Notes under the pieces: model-generated
What the model saw: only the letters and a program-made list of their open reading frames with translations
Told to the model about the DNA's origin: nothing
The model's database searches: none
Source of the DNA: Shinella zoogloeoides
GTDB taxonomy: Bacteria; Pseudomonadota; Alphaproteobacteria; Rhizobiales; Rhizobiaceae
NCBI RefSeq assembly: GCF_022682305.1
Contig: NZ_CP093528.1
Span: forward strand, 1,997,501-2,061,500
Direction of reading: 5' to 3'
Length of the DNA: 64,000 bases
Position numbers and translations under genes: made by a program
Shown: one piece after another, positions 27,420-35,467 of the stretch
How the letters are laid out: each line of letters opens with the position of its first letter
Position numbering within the stretch: the first letter of the stretch is position 1

Positions 27420-27873
27420 GATACACCGCAAGGCGTTGCGGCGAGGCGGGGTCGGTGCTTTGGGTGGAGGAAGGACGTAGGCCTTCGCCCAGGGGCCTGC
27501 GGAAAATGGTCTCCCTCCGGCGACACGGGGGAAACGGCGGGGCGTCGGACCGGCCCCGTGGTTTCATCCCCGAACGGCGCGCCGGGCGTGCCTGTGCGGC
27601 ACACAAGGGGGCTGGGACTGGCGGACGGCGTCGGCATCGTCCGCCGGGGTGATGTTTTTCCGGGAAAGGTGAAAACCTTTCCGCCCGGAGCGGGAGCGAA
27701 CGAGCGCCCGGTCCGGTGCGCCAAAACCGGAAGGAGCCCGCCCCGGAAACCGACGGCCAACCGCCGCCGGACCCGGCCTTTGCAGAGAGACCCAAGTCGC
27801 GGGCAAAAACCACCGAACGGGGCGCTGAAAGGTGCCATTTCTACTTCTGACCCGGCAGCTTTCAGCGCCCCGT
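27420..27873. other. Hairpin-dense GC-rich tract, possible structured RNA
   Basis: The 642-bp gap after the PIN gene holds no convincing protein gene; open frames on both strands are Pro/Gly/Arg-rich with no motifs. It is dense in perfect short stems: CCGCAA/TTGCGG (4-base loop) near 27430; GTAGGCC/GGCCTGC near 27480; GGCGGACG/CGTCCGCC near 27625; GGAAAGGT-GAAA-ACCTTTCC at 27663-27682, with a GNRA-type tetraloop; and the large stem at 27817-27873. This suggests a structured RNA or a palindromic mosaic element. Strand unknown. 27874-27991 shows only the ribosome site of the next gene. Confidence 0.4.
27817..27873. repeat. Long inverted repeat (stem-loop)
   Basis: Arms GGGGCGCTGAAAG (27819-27831) and CTTTCAGCGCCCC (27859-27871), extended by two outer pairs, and inside by TGCC/GGCA after one mismatch. 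About 19 pairs in total with an AT-rich loop. It could be a terminator or RNA stem closing the structured tract. Confidence 0.75.
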
Positions 27874-27991
27874 CCGAAGTTTCATGCGCAAACCCCGGCG
27901 ATGTTTTTCGCGCGGGAACGCTGGCGCATGTCCGCCACCGGCGCGGCCGGCGCGATGCGCCTCCCTCACCTCTCTACCACAAGGAGTTGCC

Positions 27992-28414
27992 ATGTTCGAC
28001 CGATCCAGACTGCCCCCGCTCGACGCCGCGCTGCTCGCCCGCACCGCCGAGATGCTCGCTATGCCGGAGCGCGTCTGCCGCCACCGCTCCTGCCGGCGGC
28101 AGAAACGCTGCGCCTGGTTTTTCCGCAAGACGCAGCAGCCCTGCTGCCTCGCCAATCTCGACGCCGGCCAGCGCGCGCTTTTCGACCAGCTTGCCGAGCA
28201 GGTTCGCGATGTGCGCGATTATGGTCGGCGGGACAGCAAGCTGTTCTTCGCCTCCTCCTGGCGCGACGAGCGGGCGCTTCAGGACGCCGCCGTGGAGATC
28301 ACCCGCCCGCTCCTGCGGGGCGAGAGGCTGCGCGAGTTCCGCCGCTTCGCCGGGATACGCGAAAAGCGACCGCCGGCGGACCGGGACGGGTTTTCGCCGC
28401 CGCTGAAATGGTAA
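27992..28414 (+). CDS. Conserved hypothetical protein, Cys/Arg-rich
   Basis: 140 aa, preceded by AAGGAG. A Cys-rich basic segment, CRHRSCRRQKRCAWF followed by PCCLANLD (residues 33-61), may bind a metal; helical regions lie on either side. The C-terminus is a basic helix (RGERLREFRRFAG). No recognised domain. Convergent with the J-domain gene, 21 bases apart. Confidence 0.6.
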   Translation: MFDRSRLPPLDAALLARTAEMLAMPERVCRHRSCRRQKRCAWFFRKTQQPCCLANLDAGQRALFDQLAEQVRDVRDYGRRDSKLFFASSWRDERALQDAAVEITRPLLRGERLREFRRFAGIREKRPPADRDGFSPPLKW

Positions 28415-28435
28415 TGTCCGGGGTGGTGGGGCGGC

Positions 28436-29029
28436 CTATTCCGCCGCCTCGCCCTTCATGGGCTCCAGCGCCGCGGCCAGTTCGTAGGAATAGCCTTCCA
28501 GCATGGTATAGGCCTGCTCGATGGCCTGGATCTGCCCTTCCGCATTGCGGATCGCCTCGGTGATCGACTGCGAGCGGGCGCGCAGCATGGAGCCCAGAAA
28601 GTCCGTGCCGGCCTTGCGGCCGAGGCGGTCGATATGCTGGCGCACGCGGTTGCGGTGACGTTCCAGTTCGAGGATGTGGAAGCGGCTCTTGACGATGTCG
28701 TCGGAGAGTTTGCGGCGCATCGCCGCCAGCGGATCGAAGCTGCCCGGCTCGCGCTCGTCGAGGATGACGTCGTTGACCAGCGGTTCGAGCAGCATCAGGC
28801 CCTTGAGGTCGCGCGGATCGGCAAGCTGCGGGTCGAAGCCGGTGTCGTCGAAGACCTTGCGGCGCACGGGGTCGCGCAGGAGGTCGTAGCAGGCCTGCAG
28901 GCGGGCGAACTGGTCGGCATCGCCGCCCGAATCGGGATGCATGCCCTTGGCGGCCTTGCGATAGGCGGTCTTGACCGCGCCGTCATCGGCATCGCGCTCA
29001 AGTCCGAGCATGGCGTAGGGATCGATCAC
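28436..29029 (-). CDS. J-domain (DnaJ-like) protein
   Basis: 197 aa from GTG 29029 (AGGTGG upstream). N-terminal J domain, residues 1-65: DPYAMLGLERDADDGAVKTAY, HPD tripeptide in GMHPDSGG, and FDDTGFDP. The rest is a long helical region (MRRKLSDDIVKSRFHILELER) not found in DnaJ itself, so it is probably a specialised DnaK co-chaperone. Client unknown. A rhizobial palindrome lies in the spacer upstream. Confidence 0.82.
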   Translation of the reverse strand: MIDPYAMLGLERDADDGAVKTAYRKAAKGMHPDSGGDADQFARLQACYDLLRDPVRRKVFDDTGFDPQLADPRDLKGLMLLEPLVNDVILDEREPGSFDPLAAMRRKLSDDIVKSRFHILELERHRNRVRQHIDRLGRKAGTDFLGSMLRARSQSITEAIRNAEGQIQAIEQAYTMLEGYSYELAAALEPMKGEAAE

Positions 29030-29062
29030 GCGGCCACCTGTCTGTTTCTGCCTGTCTTTCGC

Positions 29063-29106
29063 AAGTCCGGACGCAAAACCGCTGCGCACTTTTGCCGGAC
29101 CTGCTT
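29063..29106. repeat. Rhizobial extragenic palindrome, copy 3
   Basis: GTCCGGACGCAAAACCGC ... GCACTTTTGCCGGAC: GTCCGG pairs with CCGGAC and GCAAAA with TTTTGC. It lies between the J-domain and dus genes; the rest of the 163-bp spacer shows nothing recognisable. Confidence 0.7.
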
Positions 29107-29192
29107 CTGCATTGCGTCGTTCGTTATCTACGCCGTTTTCCGACCCGGAGGGGACGAAATTGTGGTGACGCCGCGACGATGCACAGAAAGCG

Positions 29193-30278
29193 CTACTCCG
29201 CCGCCTCGACCTCGCCCCGCGCCGCCAGCACCGCCGCGAAAGCCGCCGCGATCACCTCCGGCCCCGCGCCCGGCTTCGTGGCGTCGGCCGAAAGGATCTG
29301 CCGGTAGCGCCGTGCGCCCGGAAACCCCTGGAACAGCCCGACCATATGCCGCGTCACATGCGCCACCCGGCCGCCGCGTGCGATCACCTCGCCCGCATAG
29401 GCCATCATGCCGTCCCGCACCGCCTCCCAATAGGCGACCGGAAGCGCCTGCGGGCCGGAAGACATGCCGGAGGGCCGGCCACCCAGAAGCGGATGCGGAA
29501 AAAATTCATCCACGCCCGTCAGAACGCAGCTATCCTGATAGGCAGCCCTTCCGAGCATGACACCATCGAGGCCATCCATCTCTTCAACAGCCTGACTCAA
29601 ACTATGAAGCCCGCCATTGAGACCTATGAAAAGATTCGGGTTTTCCGCCTTCAGCCGCCGAACCAGATCATAGTCGAGCGGCGGGATATCGCGATTCTCC
29701 TTCGGCGAAAGCCCCTGCAGCCAGGCCTTGCGCGCATGGACCCAGACGGCATCCGTGCCAGCCGCCTTCACCCGCGAAACGAGATCGCGTAGCGCCACTT
29801 CCGGATCCTGGTCATCGACGCCGATGCGGCACTTCACGGTCACGGGAATGGCAACGACCGCCTTCATCGCAGCCACGCAATCGGCCACCAGATCGGGCTC
29901 GCGCATCAGGCAGGCGCCGAAGGTGCCGGATTGCACCCGGTCCGAGGGGCAGCCGACATTGAGGTTGATCTCGGCATAGCCGAACCCCTCGCCGATCCGC
30001 GCCGCTTCCGCCAGCTTTTCCGGGCTGTTGCCGCCGAGCTGCAGCGCCACCGGCTGTTCCACCGCGTCGAAGCCGAGCAGCCGGTCGCGGTTGCCGCGCA
30101 GGATCGCGTCCGCGACGATCATCTCGGTGAAGAGCAGCGCGTGCTTGGTGAGCTGCCGCGCGAAGACGCGGTACGCCCGATCACTCCAGTCGATCATCGG
30201 CGCGGTGGCGAAGATCTTCGTCCCCGTCTTCACGGCCTGCTGGTAGAATGTGCCTGTCTTCGTCATGGCGCGGCTCAT
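29193..30278 (-). CDS. dusA: tRNA dihydrouridine synthase A
   Basis: 361 aa FMN enzyme reducing uridines in the tRNA D-loop. TIM barrel with the DusA-type N-terminal motif FATAPMIDWSDRAYRVFAR, catalytic Cys in LNVGCPSDRVQSG, CRIGVDD, VHARKAWLQGLSPKENR and GLDGVMLGRAAYQD. Length and motifs match DusA rather than DusB/C. Start uncertain: ATG 30278 or 30266. Divergent from the carbonic anhydrase gene. Confidence 0.9.
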   Translation of the reverse strand: MSRAMTKTGTFYQQAVKTGTKIFATAPMIDWSDRAYRVFARQLTKHALLFTEMIVADAILRGNRDRLLGFDAVEQPVALQLGGNSPEKLAEAARIGEGFGYAEINLNVGCPSDRVQSGTFGACLMREPDLVADCVAAMKAVVAIPVTVKCRIGVDDQDPEVALRDLVSRVKAAGTDAVWVHARKAWLQGLSPKENRDIPPLDYDLVRRLKAENPNLFIGLNGGLHSLSQAVEEMDGLDGVMLGRAAYQDSCVLTGVDEFFPHPLLGGRPSGMSSGPQALPVAYWEAVRDGMMAYAGEVIARGGRVAHVTRHMVGLFQGFPGARRYRQILSADATKPGAGPEVIAAAFAAVLAARGEVEAAE

Positions 30279-30369
30279 ACTCCATATGGCCGGGAAAAAC
30301 CACCCTCGGCCTTTCCCCGCCCGGCGGGATGGGTGCTAGACTGCCACCGAGGATTCGAAGGAGGAACCC

Positions 30370-30900
30370 ATGCCGCTCTACGCCCTTGACGACCGGACGC
30401 CCACGCTTCCCGCGGACGACCGCTACTGGGTGGCGCCGGATGCCAATGTCATCGGCAAGGTCATCCTCGGCGAAGATGTCGGCATCTGGTTCGGCGCGAC
30501 GCTGCGCGGCGACAACGAGCCGATCATCGTCGGCGCGCGCTCGAACATCCAGGAAGGCGTCGTCGTGCATACCGACCCCGGCAAGCCGGTCATCATCGGC
30601 GAAGGCTGCACCATCGGCCACAGCGCCATCATCCACGGCTGCACCATCGGCAACAATTCGCTCATCGGCATGGGCGCGACGGTGCTGAACGGCGCCGTCA
30701 TCGGCAACAACTGCCTCGTCGGCGCCAATGCGCTGGTGACGGAAGGCAAGGTCTTTCCGGACAATTCCCTGATCGTCGGCTCGCCGGCCAAGGCCATCCG
30801 CACGCTGGATGCGGAGGCCGTGGAAGGCTTGAAGAAATCGGCCGAAAGCTATGTGCGCAACTGGCAGCGCTTCAAGAGGGGCCTCAAAGCGATCGTCTAG
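30370..30900 (+). CDS. Gamma-carbonic anhydrase family protein
   Basis: 176 aa left-handed beta-helix of hexapeptide repeats (VIIGEGCTIGHSAIIHGCTI, GNNSLIGMGATVLNGAVIGN). The zinc-binding histidines are in VVHTDPG and IGHSAIIHG; the RGD-type residues WFGATLRGDNEPI are conserved. Trimeric; may hydrate CO2, though many members have unproven activity. AGGAGG precedes the start. Its stop shares bases with the zur stop on the other strand. Neighbouring zinc genes fit a metal-dependent enzyme. Confidence 0.87.
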   Translation: MPLYALDDRTPTLPADDRYWVAPDANVIGKVILGEDVGIWFGATLRGDNEPIIVGARSNIQEGVVVHTDPGKPVIIGEGCTIGHSAIIHGCTIGNNSLIGMGATVLNGAVIGNNCLVGANALVTEGKVFPDNSLIVGSPAKAIRTLDAEAVEGLKKSAESYVRNWQRFKRGLKAIV

Positions 30901-31292
30901 GCGCAGCCGGCGCAGGTGCCGCGGATCTCGATGGTCGTCTTGCCGGTCTTGAAGTTGCGGTCTTTCGCAAAGCCCTTCAGCCGGTCCTCGATCATGTGAT
31001 CGTGGAATTCCACGACATCGCCGCAGGTCTCGCAGATCATGAAGGCCGTCAGGCCATGGGCATGGCAGCCCTCGTCCGGATGGGCGCAGGCGACGAAGGC
31101 GTTCATGCTTTCGAGGCGATGCACGAGGCCGAATTCCAGCAGCTTGTCGAGCGCCCGGTAGACCTGCAGCGGCGCGCGAAAACCGCTGTCGCGCAGCTTG
31201 TCGAGGATGGAATAGGCGCTGAGCGGGCCTTCGGAATGCGTCAGCACGTCGAAAACGAGGCCCTGGTTGCGCGTCAATTGCTGCATGGTCAT
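30897..31292 (-). CDS. zur: Fur-family zinc uptake regulator Zur
   Basis: 131 aa. N-terminal winged helix (LTRNQGLVFDVLTHSEGPLSAYSILDKL) and C-terminal metal/dimer domain with CAHPDEGCHAHG, CETCGDVVEFHDH and final CAGC, the two CxxC pairs of the structural zinc site. Genetic context (znuB, znuC) supports Zur rather than Fur or PerR. ATG 31292 overlaps the znuB stop (ATGA) and has GGAGG upstream. Last gene of the znuCB-zur operon, which should therefore be autoregulated. Confidence 0.9.
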   Translation of the reverse strand: MTMQQLTRNQGLVFDVLTHSEGPLSAYSILDKLRDSGFRAPLQVYRALDKLLEFGLVHRLESMNAFVACAHPDEGCHAHGLTAFMICETCGDVVEFHDHMIEDRLKGFAKDRNFKTGKTTIEIRGTCAGCA

Positions 31293-32110
31293 GCACGACC
31301 TCCTTCGCTTGCCGCCACTGCGCCCATCCTCGGCTTCGTCAGCAGGCTTAGAATGAACAGGCCAAGCGCTGCGACCACGATGGAGGGACCGGAAGGCGTG
31401 TCGAATTTCAGGGAACCGAACAGCCCGCCGACAACCGCCAGCGCCCCGATGACGGAGGCGAGCAAGGCCATGATTTCCGGACTGGTGGAGAACCGCCGCG
31501 CCGTCGCGGCGGGAATGATCAGCAGCGAGGTGATCAGCAGGATACCGACGATCTTCATGGCGATGGCGATGACGAGCGCCATCAGCAGCATGAAGACGAG
31601 CCGCGTCTTCTCCGGCTGCATGCCCTCGGCCTCCGCCAGTTCCGGATTGACCGTCGAGGCGATCAGCGGACGCCACATCCAGATGATCGCGAAGGTGACG
31701 AGGATGCCGCCGCCCCAGACGAGGTCCACATCGGCGCGCGAGACCGCGAGGATATCGCCGAAAAGGAATCCGACGAGGTCGATACGCACCCATGTCATGA
31801 AGGAGACCATGACGAGGCCGATGGCGAGCGTCGCATGGGAGAGGATGCCGAGCAGCGCATCGGTGGAGAGCGTGCCGCGCTTCTGGAGCAGCAGCAACAA
31901 CACGGAGACTGTCGCCGCGACGATGAAGACGCTGAGCAGCAGGTTGGAATCCATCAGCAGCGACAGCGCGACGCCGAGCAGCGCCGAATGGGCCATCGTA
32001 TCGCCGAAATACGCCATGCGCCGCCAGACGACGAAGCAGCCGAGCGGCCCGGCGGTCAGTGCAAGGCCGATGCCGGCGACGAGGGCGCGGATGAAGAAAT
32101 CGTCAAGCAT
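31289..32110 (-). CDS. znuB: Zinc ABC transporter permease ZnuB
   Basis: 273 aa, about eight membrane helices of the ABC-3 family (AGIGLALTAGPLGCFVVWRRMAY, GDTMAHSALLG, IVGILLITSLLIIPAATARRF). Forms the inner-membrane channel for zinc delivered by ZnuA. The start overlaps the znuC end by 8 bases, the stop overlaps the zur start by 4: a tightly coupled operon. Confidence 0.92.
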   Translation of the reverse strand: MLDDFFIRALVAGIGLALTAGPLGCFVVWRRMAYFGDTMAHSALLGVALSLLMDSNLLLSVFIVAATVSVLLLLLQKRGTLSTDALLGILSHATLAIGLVMVSFMTWVRIDLVGFLFGDILAVSRADVDLVWGGGILVTFAIIWMWRPLIASTVNPELAEAEGMQPEKTRLVFMLLMALVIAIAMKIVGILLITSLLIIPAATARRFSTSPEIMALLASVIGALAVVGGLFGSLKFDTPSGPSIVVAALGLFILSLLTKPRMGAVAASEGGRA

Positions 32111-33026
32111 CGCGCGGCTCCTTGCTGCCTGCCGCCTCGTGGTCGCAGCCACAGTTCGGCCCGTGCACATGGCCGAGGCGCATCCGCCCGGCCCGCCCGC
32201 CGGAAGGCAGGATATCGACGGCATGGTGGCCGTCGTCCGGCCGGCAATTGTCGGTGATCGAGCCGTCGGCATGCAGCACGCGGCCGTCGGGCAGATGCGT
32301 ATGGTCGTGATTGTGGTTATAGAGCGCGAGCGTCTGGCCGGCCCGGGCACCGAAAAGGCGCAGATATTCCGGGCTTTGGCTGACGATATCGGGCGTGCCA
32401 CGGCAGCAGACATGGCCGTTGAGGCAGATGACGGTGTCCGTCTCGGCCATCACGACATGCAGGTCATGCGAGATGAGCAGGATGCCGCAGCCGGTCGAAT
32501 TGCGGATGGTCTTGATGAGATCGTAGAGCGCGATCTCGCCGGAAAAATCGACGCCCTGCACCGGCTCGTCGAGCACGAGAAGATCGGGCTTGCGGGCGAT
32601 GGCGCGGGCAAGCAGCGCGCGCTGGAACTCGCCGCCCGAAAGATGCTGCACCTCGGCGCGCGCGAGATGGCGGATACCCGTCGCCTCAAGCGCGGCATCA
32701 ATCTCAGCACCCTTCAGCGGGGAGGTCAATGTCATCAGCCGGTCGACTGTCAGCGGCATGGTCCAGTCGACGGCGAGCTTCTGCGGCACATAGCCGACCT
32801 TCAGCCCGGCCTTGCGCTCCACCCTGCCCTCATCCGCCTTCATGACGCCGATCGCCGTCTTGGCGGTAGTCGACTTGCCGGAGCCGTTTGGGCCGATCAG
32901 CGTGACGATCTCGCCGGGCGCGATGGAGAACTCCACGCCGCGCACGAGCCAGCGGCCCTGGCGGCGCACGCCGACGCCGGAAAGGGAGACGAGCGGCGGA
33001 GCGGTCCTGTTCGGGGTCTGCAGCAT
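32103..33026 (-). CDS. znuC: Zinc ABC transporter ATPase ZnuC
   Basis: 307 aa. Walker A GPNGSGKSTTAK, signature LSGGEFQRALLARA, Walker B LLVLDEPVQGVD, switch His in ISHDLHVV. The C-terminal tail of about 65 residues is His-rich (YNHNHDHTHLPDG, DDGHHAVD, HVHGPNCGCDHEA), probably a zinc-sensing or buffering appendage as in ZnuC relatives. Start MLQTPNRT at 33026. First gene of znuCB-zur; a Zur-like palindrome sits 39 bases upstream. Confidence 0.92.
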   Translation of the reverse strand: MLQTPNRTAPPLVSLSGVGVRRQGRWLVRGVEFSIAPGEIVTLIGPNGSGKSTTAKTAIGVMKADEGRVERKAGLKVGYVPQKLAVDWTMPLTVDRLMTLTSPLKGAEIDAALEATGIRHLARAEVQHLSGGEFQRALLARAIARKPDLLVLDEPVQGVDFSGEIALYDLIKTIRNSTGCGILLISHDLHVVMAETDTVICLNGHVCCRGTPDIVSQSPEYLRLFGARAGQTLALYNHNHDHTHLPDGRVLHADGSITDNCRPDDGHHAVDILPSGGRAGRMRLGHVHGPNCGCDHEAAGSKEPRDA

Positions 33027-33064
33027 GATTTTTCCAAAAGCCTGTTGCCACTCGATATGGCACA

Positions 33065-33079
33065 CGTTATAGCATAACG
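33065..33079. promoter_or_regulatory. Zur-like palindrome on the znuC side
   Basis: CGTTATAGCATAACG, a perfect 15-bp odd palindrome, in the 98-bp znuC-znuA spacer. It fits the AT-rich Zur operator style with GTTAT/ATAAC arms. Confidence 0.65.
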
Positions 33080-33085
33080 CAATTG

Positions 33086-33102
33086 ATGTAATAACATTAC
33101 AT
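33086..33102. promoter_or_regulatory. Zur-like palindrome on the znuA side
   Basis: ATGTAATAACATTACAT, a perfect 17-bp palindrome 23 bases before the znuA start. Two operators back to back allow Zur to repress both directions. Confidence 0.7.
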
Positions 33103-33124
33103 TTCCATTCAAGACGGAGATCCC

Positions 33125-34159
33125 ATGCAAAAGGCCGTTCGCACCCTCCTTCTTTCCACTGCCCTTTTCGCCGCCGGCGCAGCCGCGGCGCGGGCCGAAG
33201 CACCCAGCGTGGTCGTCTCGATCAAGCCGATCCATTCGCTTGTTTCCGCGATCATGCAGGGCGTCGGGGAACCAGGCCTCATCGTGGAGGGTGCGGCCTC
33301 GCCGCACACCTATTCGCTCAAGCCCTCCAATGCCGCCGCCCTGCAGGATGCCGACGTCATCTTCTGGGTCGGCCACGGGCTGGAGGCCTTCCTGGAAAAG
33401 CCGCTGGAATCGCTCGGCGGCAAGGCGACCGTCGTCGAACTGGAGGACGCGCCGGGCCTTGAAAAGCTGCCCTTCCGCGAGGGCGGTCCCTTCGAGGCGC
33501 ATACGCATGAGGGCGAGGAAGGCCACGATCACGCCCATGAAGGCCATTCCCACGACACCGATGGCCACGATCATGCCAAGGAGGCCGAAGGCCAAGAGCA
33601 TGGCGAGGAAGCCGGACACGAGGGCCATGAGCACGGCGAATTCGACATGCACCTGTGGCTGAGCCCGGAAAATGCCCGCGCCATCGCCGCCGAGGCCGCC
33701 AAGGTACTTGCAGAAAAGGACCCCGCCAATGCCGAGACCTACAACAGGAACCTGGCCAGCCTGAACGATAAGCTCGCCGCGCTCGACAAGGAACTCGCCG
33801 AGACGGTCGCTCCGATCAAGGACAAGCCCTTCATCGTCTTCCACGACGCCTATCAATATTTCGAGCACCATTACGGCGTGCTCGCGGCCGGCTCGATCAC
33901 CGTCAGCCCGGAAACCCTGCCCGGCGCGGAGCGCCTGACCCAGATCCGCGACAAGGTAAAGACCCTCGGCGCCACCTGCGTCTTCGCCGAACCGCAGTTC
34001 GAGCCGAAGCTGGTGAACGTGGTGATCGAGGGCACGCCGGCAAAGTCCGGCACGCTCGACCCCGAAGCGGCCACGCTCGATCCCGGCCCGGACCTCTACT
34101 TCACCCTGATGAAGAGCATCGCGACATCCCTGCGCGATTGCCTCGGCAAGCACGGCTGA
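33125..34159 (+). CDS. znuA: Zinc ABC transporter substrate-binding protein ZnuA
   Basis: 344 aa periplasmic protein with a signal peptide (hydrophobic core to about residue 20, cleavage near ARA/EAP). Cluster A-1 fold: zinc ligands His61 (SPHTYSLKPS), His176 (DMHLWLS) and a later His in IVFHDAYQYFEHHYG. A His/Asp/Glu-rich loop spans residues 126-170, characteristic of zinc rather than manganese binding proteins. Divergent from znuCB-zur and preceded by a Zur-like palindrome; followed by a terminator. Confidence 0.94.
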   Translation: MQKAVRTLLLSTALFAAGAAAARAEAPSVVVSIKPIHSLVSAIMQGVGEPGLIVEGAASPHTYSLKPSNAAALQDADVIFWVGHGLEAFLEKPLESLGGKATVVELEDAPGLEKLPFREGGPFEAHTHEGEEGHDHAHEGHSHDTDGHDHAKEAEGQEHGEEAGHEGHEHGEFDMHLWLSPENARAIAAEAAKVLAEKDPANAETYNRNLASLNDKLAALDKELAETVAPIKDKPFIVFHDAYQYFEHHYGVLAAGSITVSPETLPGAERLTQIRDKVKTLGATCVFAEPQFEPKLVNVVIEGTPAKSGTLDPEAATLDPGPDLYFTLMKSIATSLRDCLGKHG

Positions 34160-34187
34160 GCACTCGGCCTCCCAACAAGCGCACAAG

Positions 34188-34213
34188 AAGGCGGGAATTT
34201 TCCCGCCTTTTTT
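34188..34213 (+). terminator. Rho-independent terminator of znuA
   Basis: AAGGCGGGAATTTTCCCGCC followed by TTTTTT: GGCGGGA/TCCCGCC stem with AATT loop and a six-T tail, 28 bases past the znuA stop. Confidence 0.9.
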
Positions 34214-34223
34214 AGCCAATCAA

Positions 34224-34242
34224 AATGTAATAATATAACATT
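34224..34242. promoter_or_regulatory. Zur-like palindrome upstream of the COG0523 GTPase
   Basis: AATGTAATAATATAACATT: outer arms AATGT/ACATT match, and the sequence resembles the znuA-side site. It lies 14 bases before the start codon, between the znuA terminator and the GTPase gene. Confidence 0.6.
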
Positions 34243-34256
34243 AAAGGCAAATCCCG

Positions 34257-35462
34257 ATGGACAACCGCCTCCCCGTCACCGTCCTCTCCGGCTTCCTGGG
34301 CGCCGGCAAGACGACGCTGCTGAACCACGTCCTCAACAACCGCAGCGGCCTGCGCGTCGCCGTCATCGTCAACGACATGAGCGAGGTGAACATCGACGCC
34401 GCCCTCATCCGCGACGGCGGCGCGGACCTGTCGCGCACGGATGAACAGCTCGTCGAGATGACGAACGGCTGCATCTGCTGCACGCTGCGCGACGACCTCC
34501 TGAACGAGGTGCGGCGCCTGGCGGAAATGGACCGCTTCGACTACCTGCTGATCGAATCCAGCGGCATTTCCGAGCCGATGCCCGTCGCCACCACGTTCGA
34601 CTTCCGCGACGAAGATGGCCGCAGCCTGTCGGATGTCGCCCGTCTCGATACGATGGTGACGGTCGTCGACACCGCCAACCTCCTCAAGGACTATGGCTCG
34701 CAGGATTTCCTCGCCGATCGCGGCGAGACGGCCGGCGAAGGCGATACGCGCACGCTGGTGGAACTGCTGGTCGAGCAGATCGAATTCGCCGACGTGGTGG
34801 TGCTCAACAAGGCGGGCGCGGCAAACCCCGCCGATCTCCTCGCCGCCCGCCAGATCGTCGGCGGCCTCAATGCGAGCGCCCGCGTCATCGAGACGGATTT
34901 CGGCCGCGTCGAACTCGCCGATATCCTCGGCACCGGCCGCTTCGATTTCGAGCAGGCGAGCGAGCATCCGCTGTGGTTCAAGGAACTGCACGGCTTCCGG
35001 GACCATGTGCCGGAGACCGAGGAATACGGCATCCGCTCCTTCGTCTACCGGGCAAAACGCCCCTTCCACCCTGCCCGCTTCAAAACCTTCCTCGACGAGA
35101 GTTGGCCGGGCGTCATTCGCGCCAAGGGCTTCTTCTGGCTCGCCACCCGCCCGCACCATGTCGGGGAGATGAGCCAGGCGGGCGCGCTGGTCAGGAGCGG
35201 CCGGCTCGGCCTCTGGTGGGCCTCCGTGCCGCGCCAGCACTGGCCGGAGGATCGTGCGGCACAAGACGCCATCACCCGTCATTCCGATCCAATATGGGGC
35301 GACCGGCGGCAGGAACTCGTCTTCATCGGCGCGGACCCGATGGACGAAGCCGATATCCGTCGCCGGCTCGATGCCTGTCTCGTGGAGGCTGATGGTTTCG
35401 AGCCTGCCCGGTGGGCGAACCTGCCGGACCCCTTTCCTGTCTGGGTCCGGCAGGTGAGCTGA
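34257..35462 (+). CDS. COG0523 (G3E) GTPase, putative zinc metallochaperone
   Basis: 401 aa. Walker [10 protein letters not shown] (residues 12-20), metal-binding GCICC (71-75), Switch-like [13 protein letters not shown] and a C-terminal CobW_C domain ([25 protein letters not shown]). The guanine-specificity motif reads NKAG instead of the usual NKxD. Members under Zur control (ZigA/YciC/ZagA) deliver zinc under starvation; the Zur-like box and neighbouring znu genes support that role here. Confidence 0.87.
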   Translation: MDNRLPVTVLSGFLGAGKTTLLNHVLNNRSGLRVAVIVNDMSEVNIDAALIRDGGADLSRTDEQLVEMTNGCICCTLRDDLLNEVRRLAEMDRFDYLLIESSGISEPMPVATTFDFRDEDGRSLSDVARLDTMVTVVDTANLLKDYGSQDFLADRGETAGEGDTRTLVELLVEQIEFADVVVLNKAGAANPADLLAARQIVGGLNASARVIETDFGRVELADILGTGRFDFEQASEHPLWFKELHGFRDHVPETEEYGIRSFVYRAKRPFHPARFKTFLDESWPGVIRAKGFFWLATRPHHVGEMSQAGALVRSGRLGLWWASVPRQHWPEDRAAQDAITRHSDPIWGDRRQELVFIGADPMDEADIRRRLDACLVEADGFEPARWANLPDPFPVWVRQVS

Positions 35463-35467
35463 AAATG

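Noticed and set aside
27346-27838. Overlapping minus-strand ORFs in the hairpin-rich tract
   Set aside because: Pro/Arg/Gly-rich with no motif, and the DNA is dominated by inverted repeats; a conserved protein cannot be excluded without comparison.
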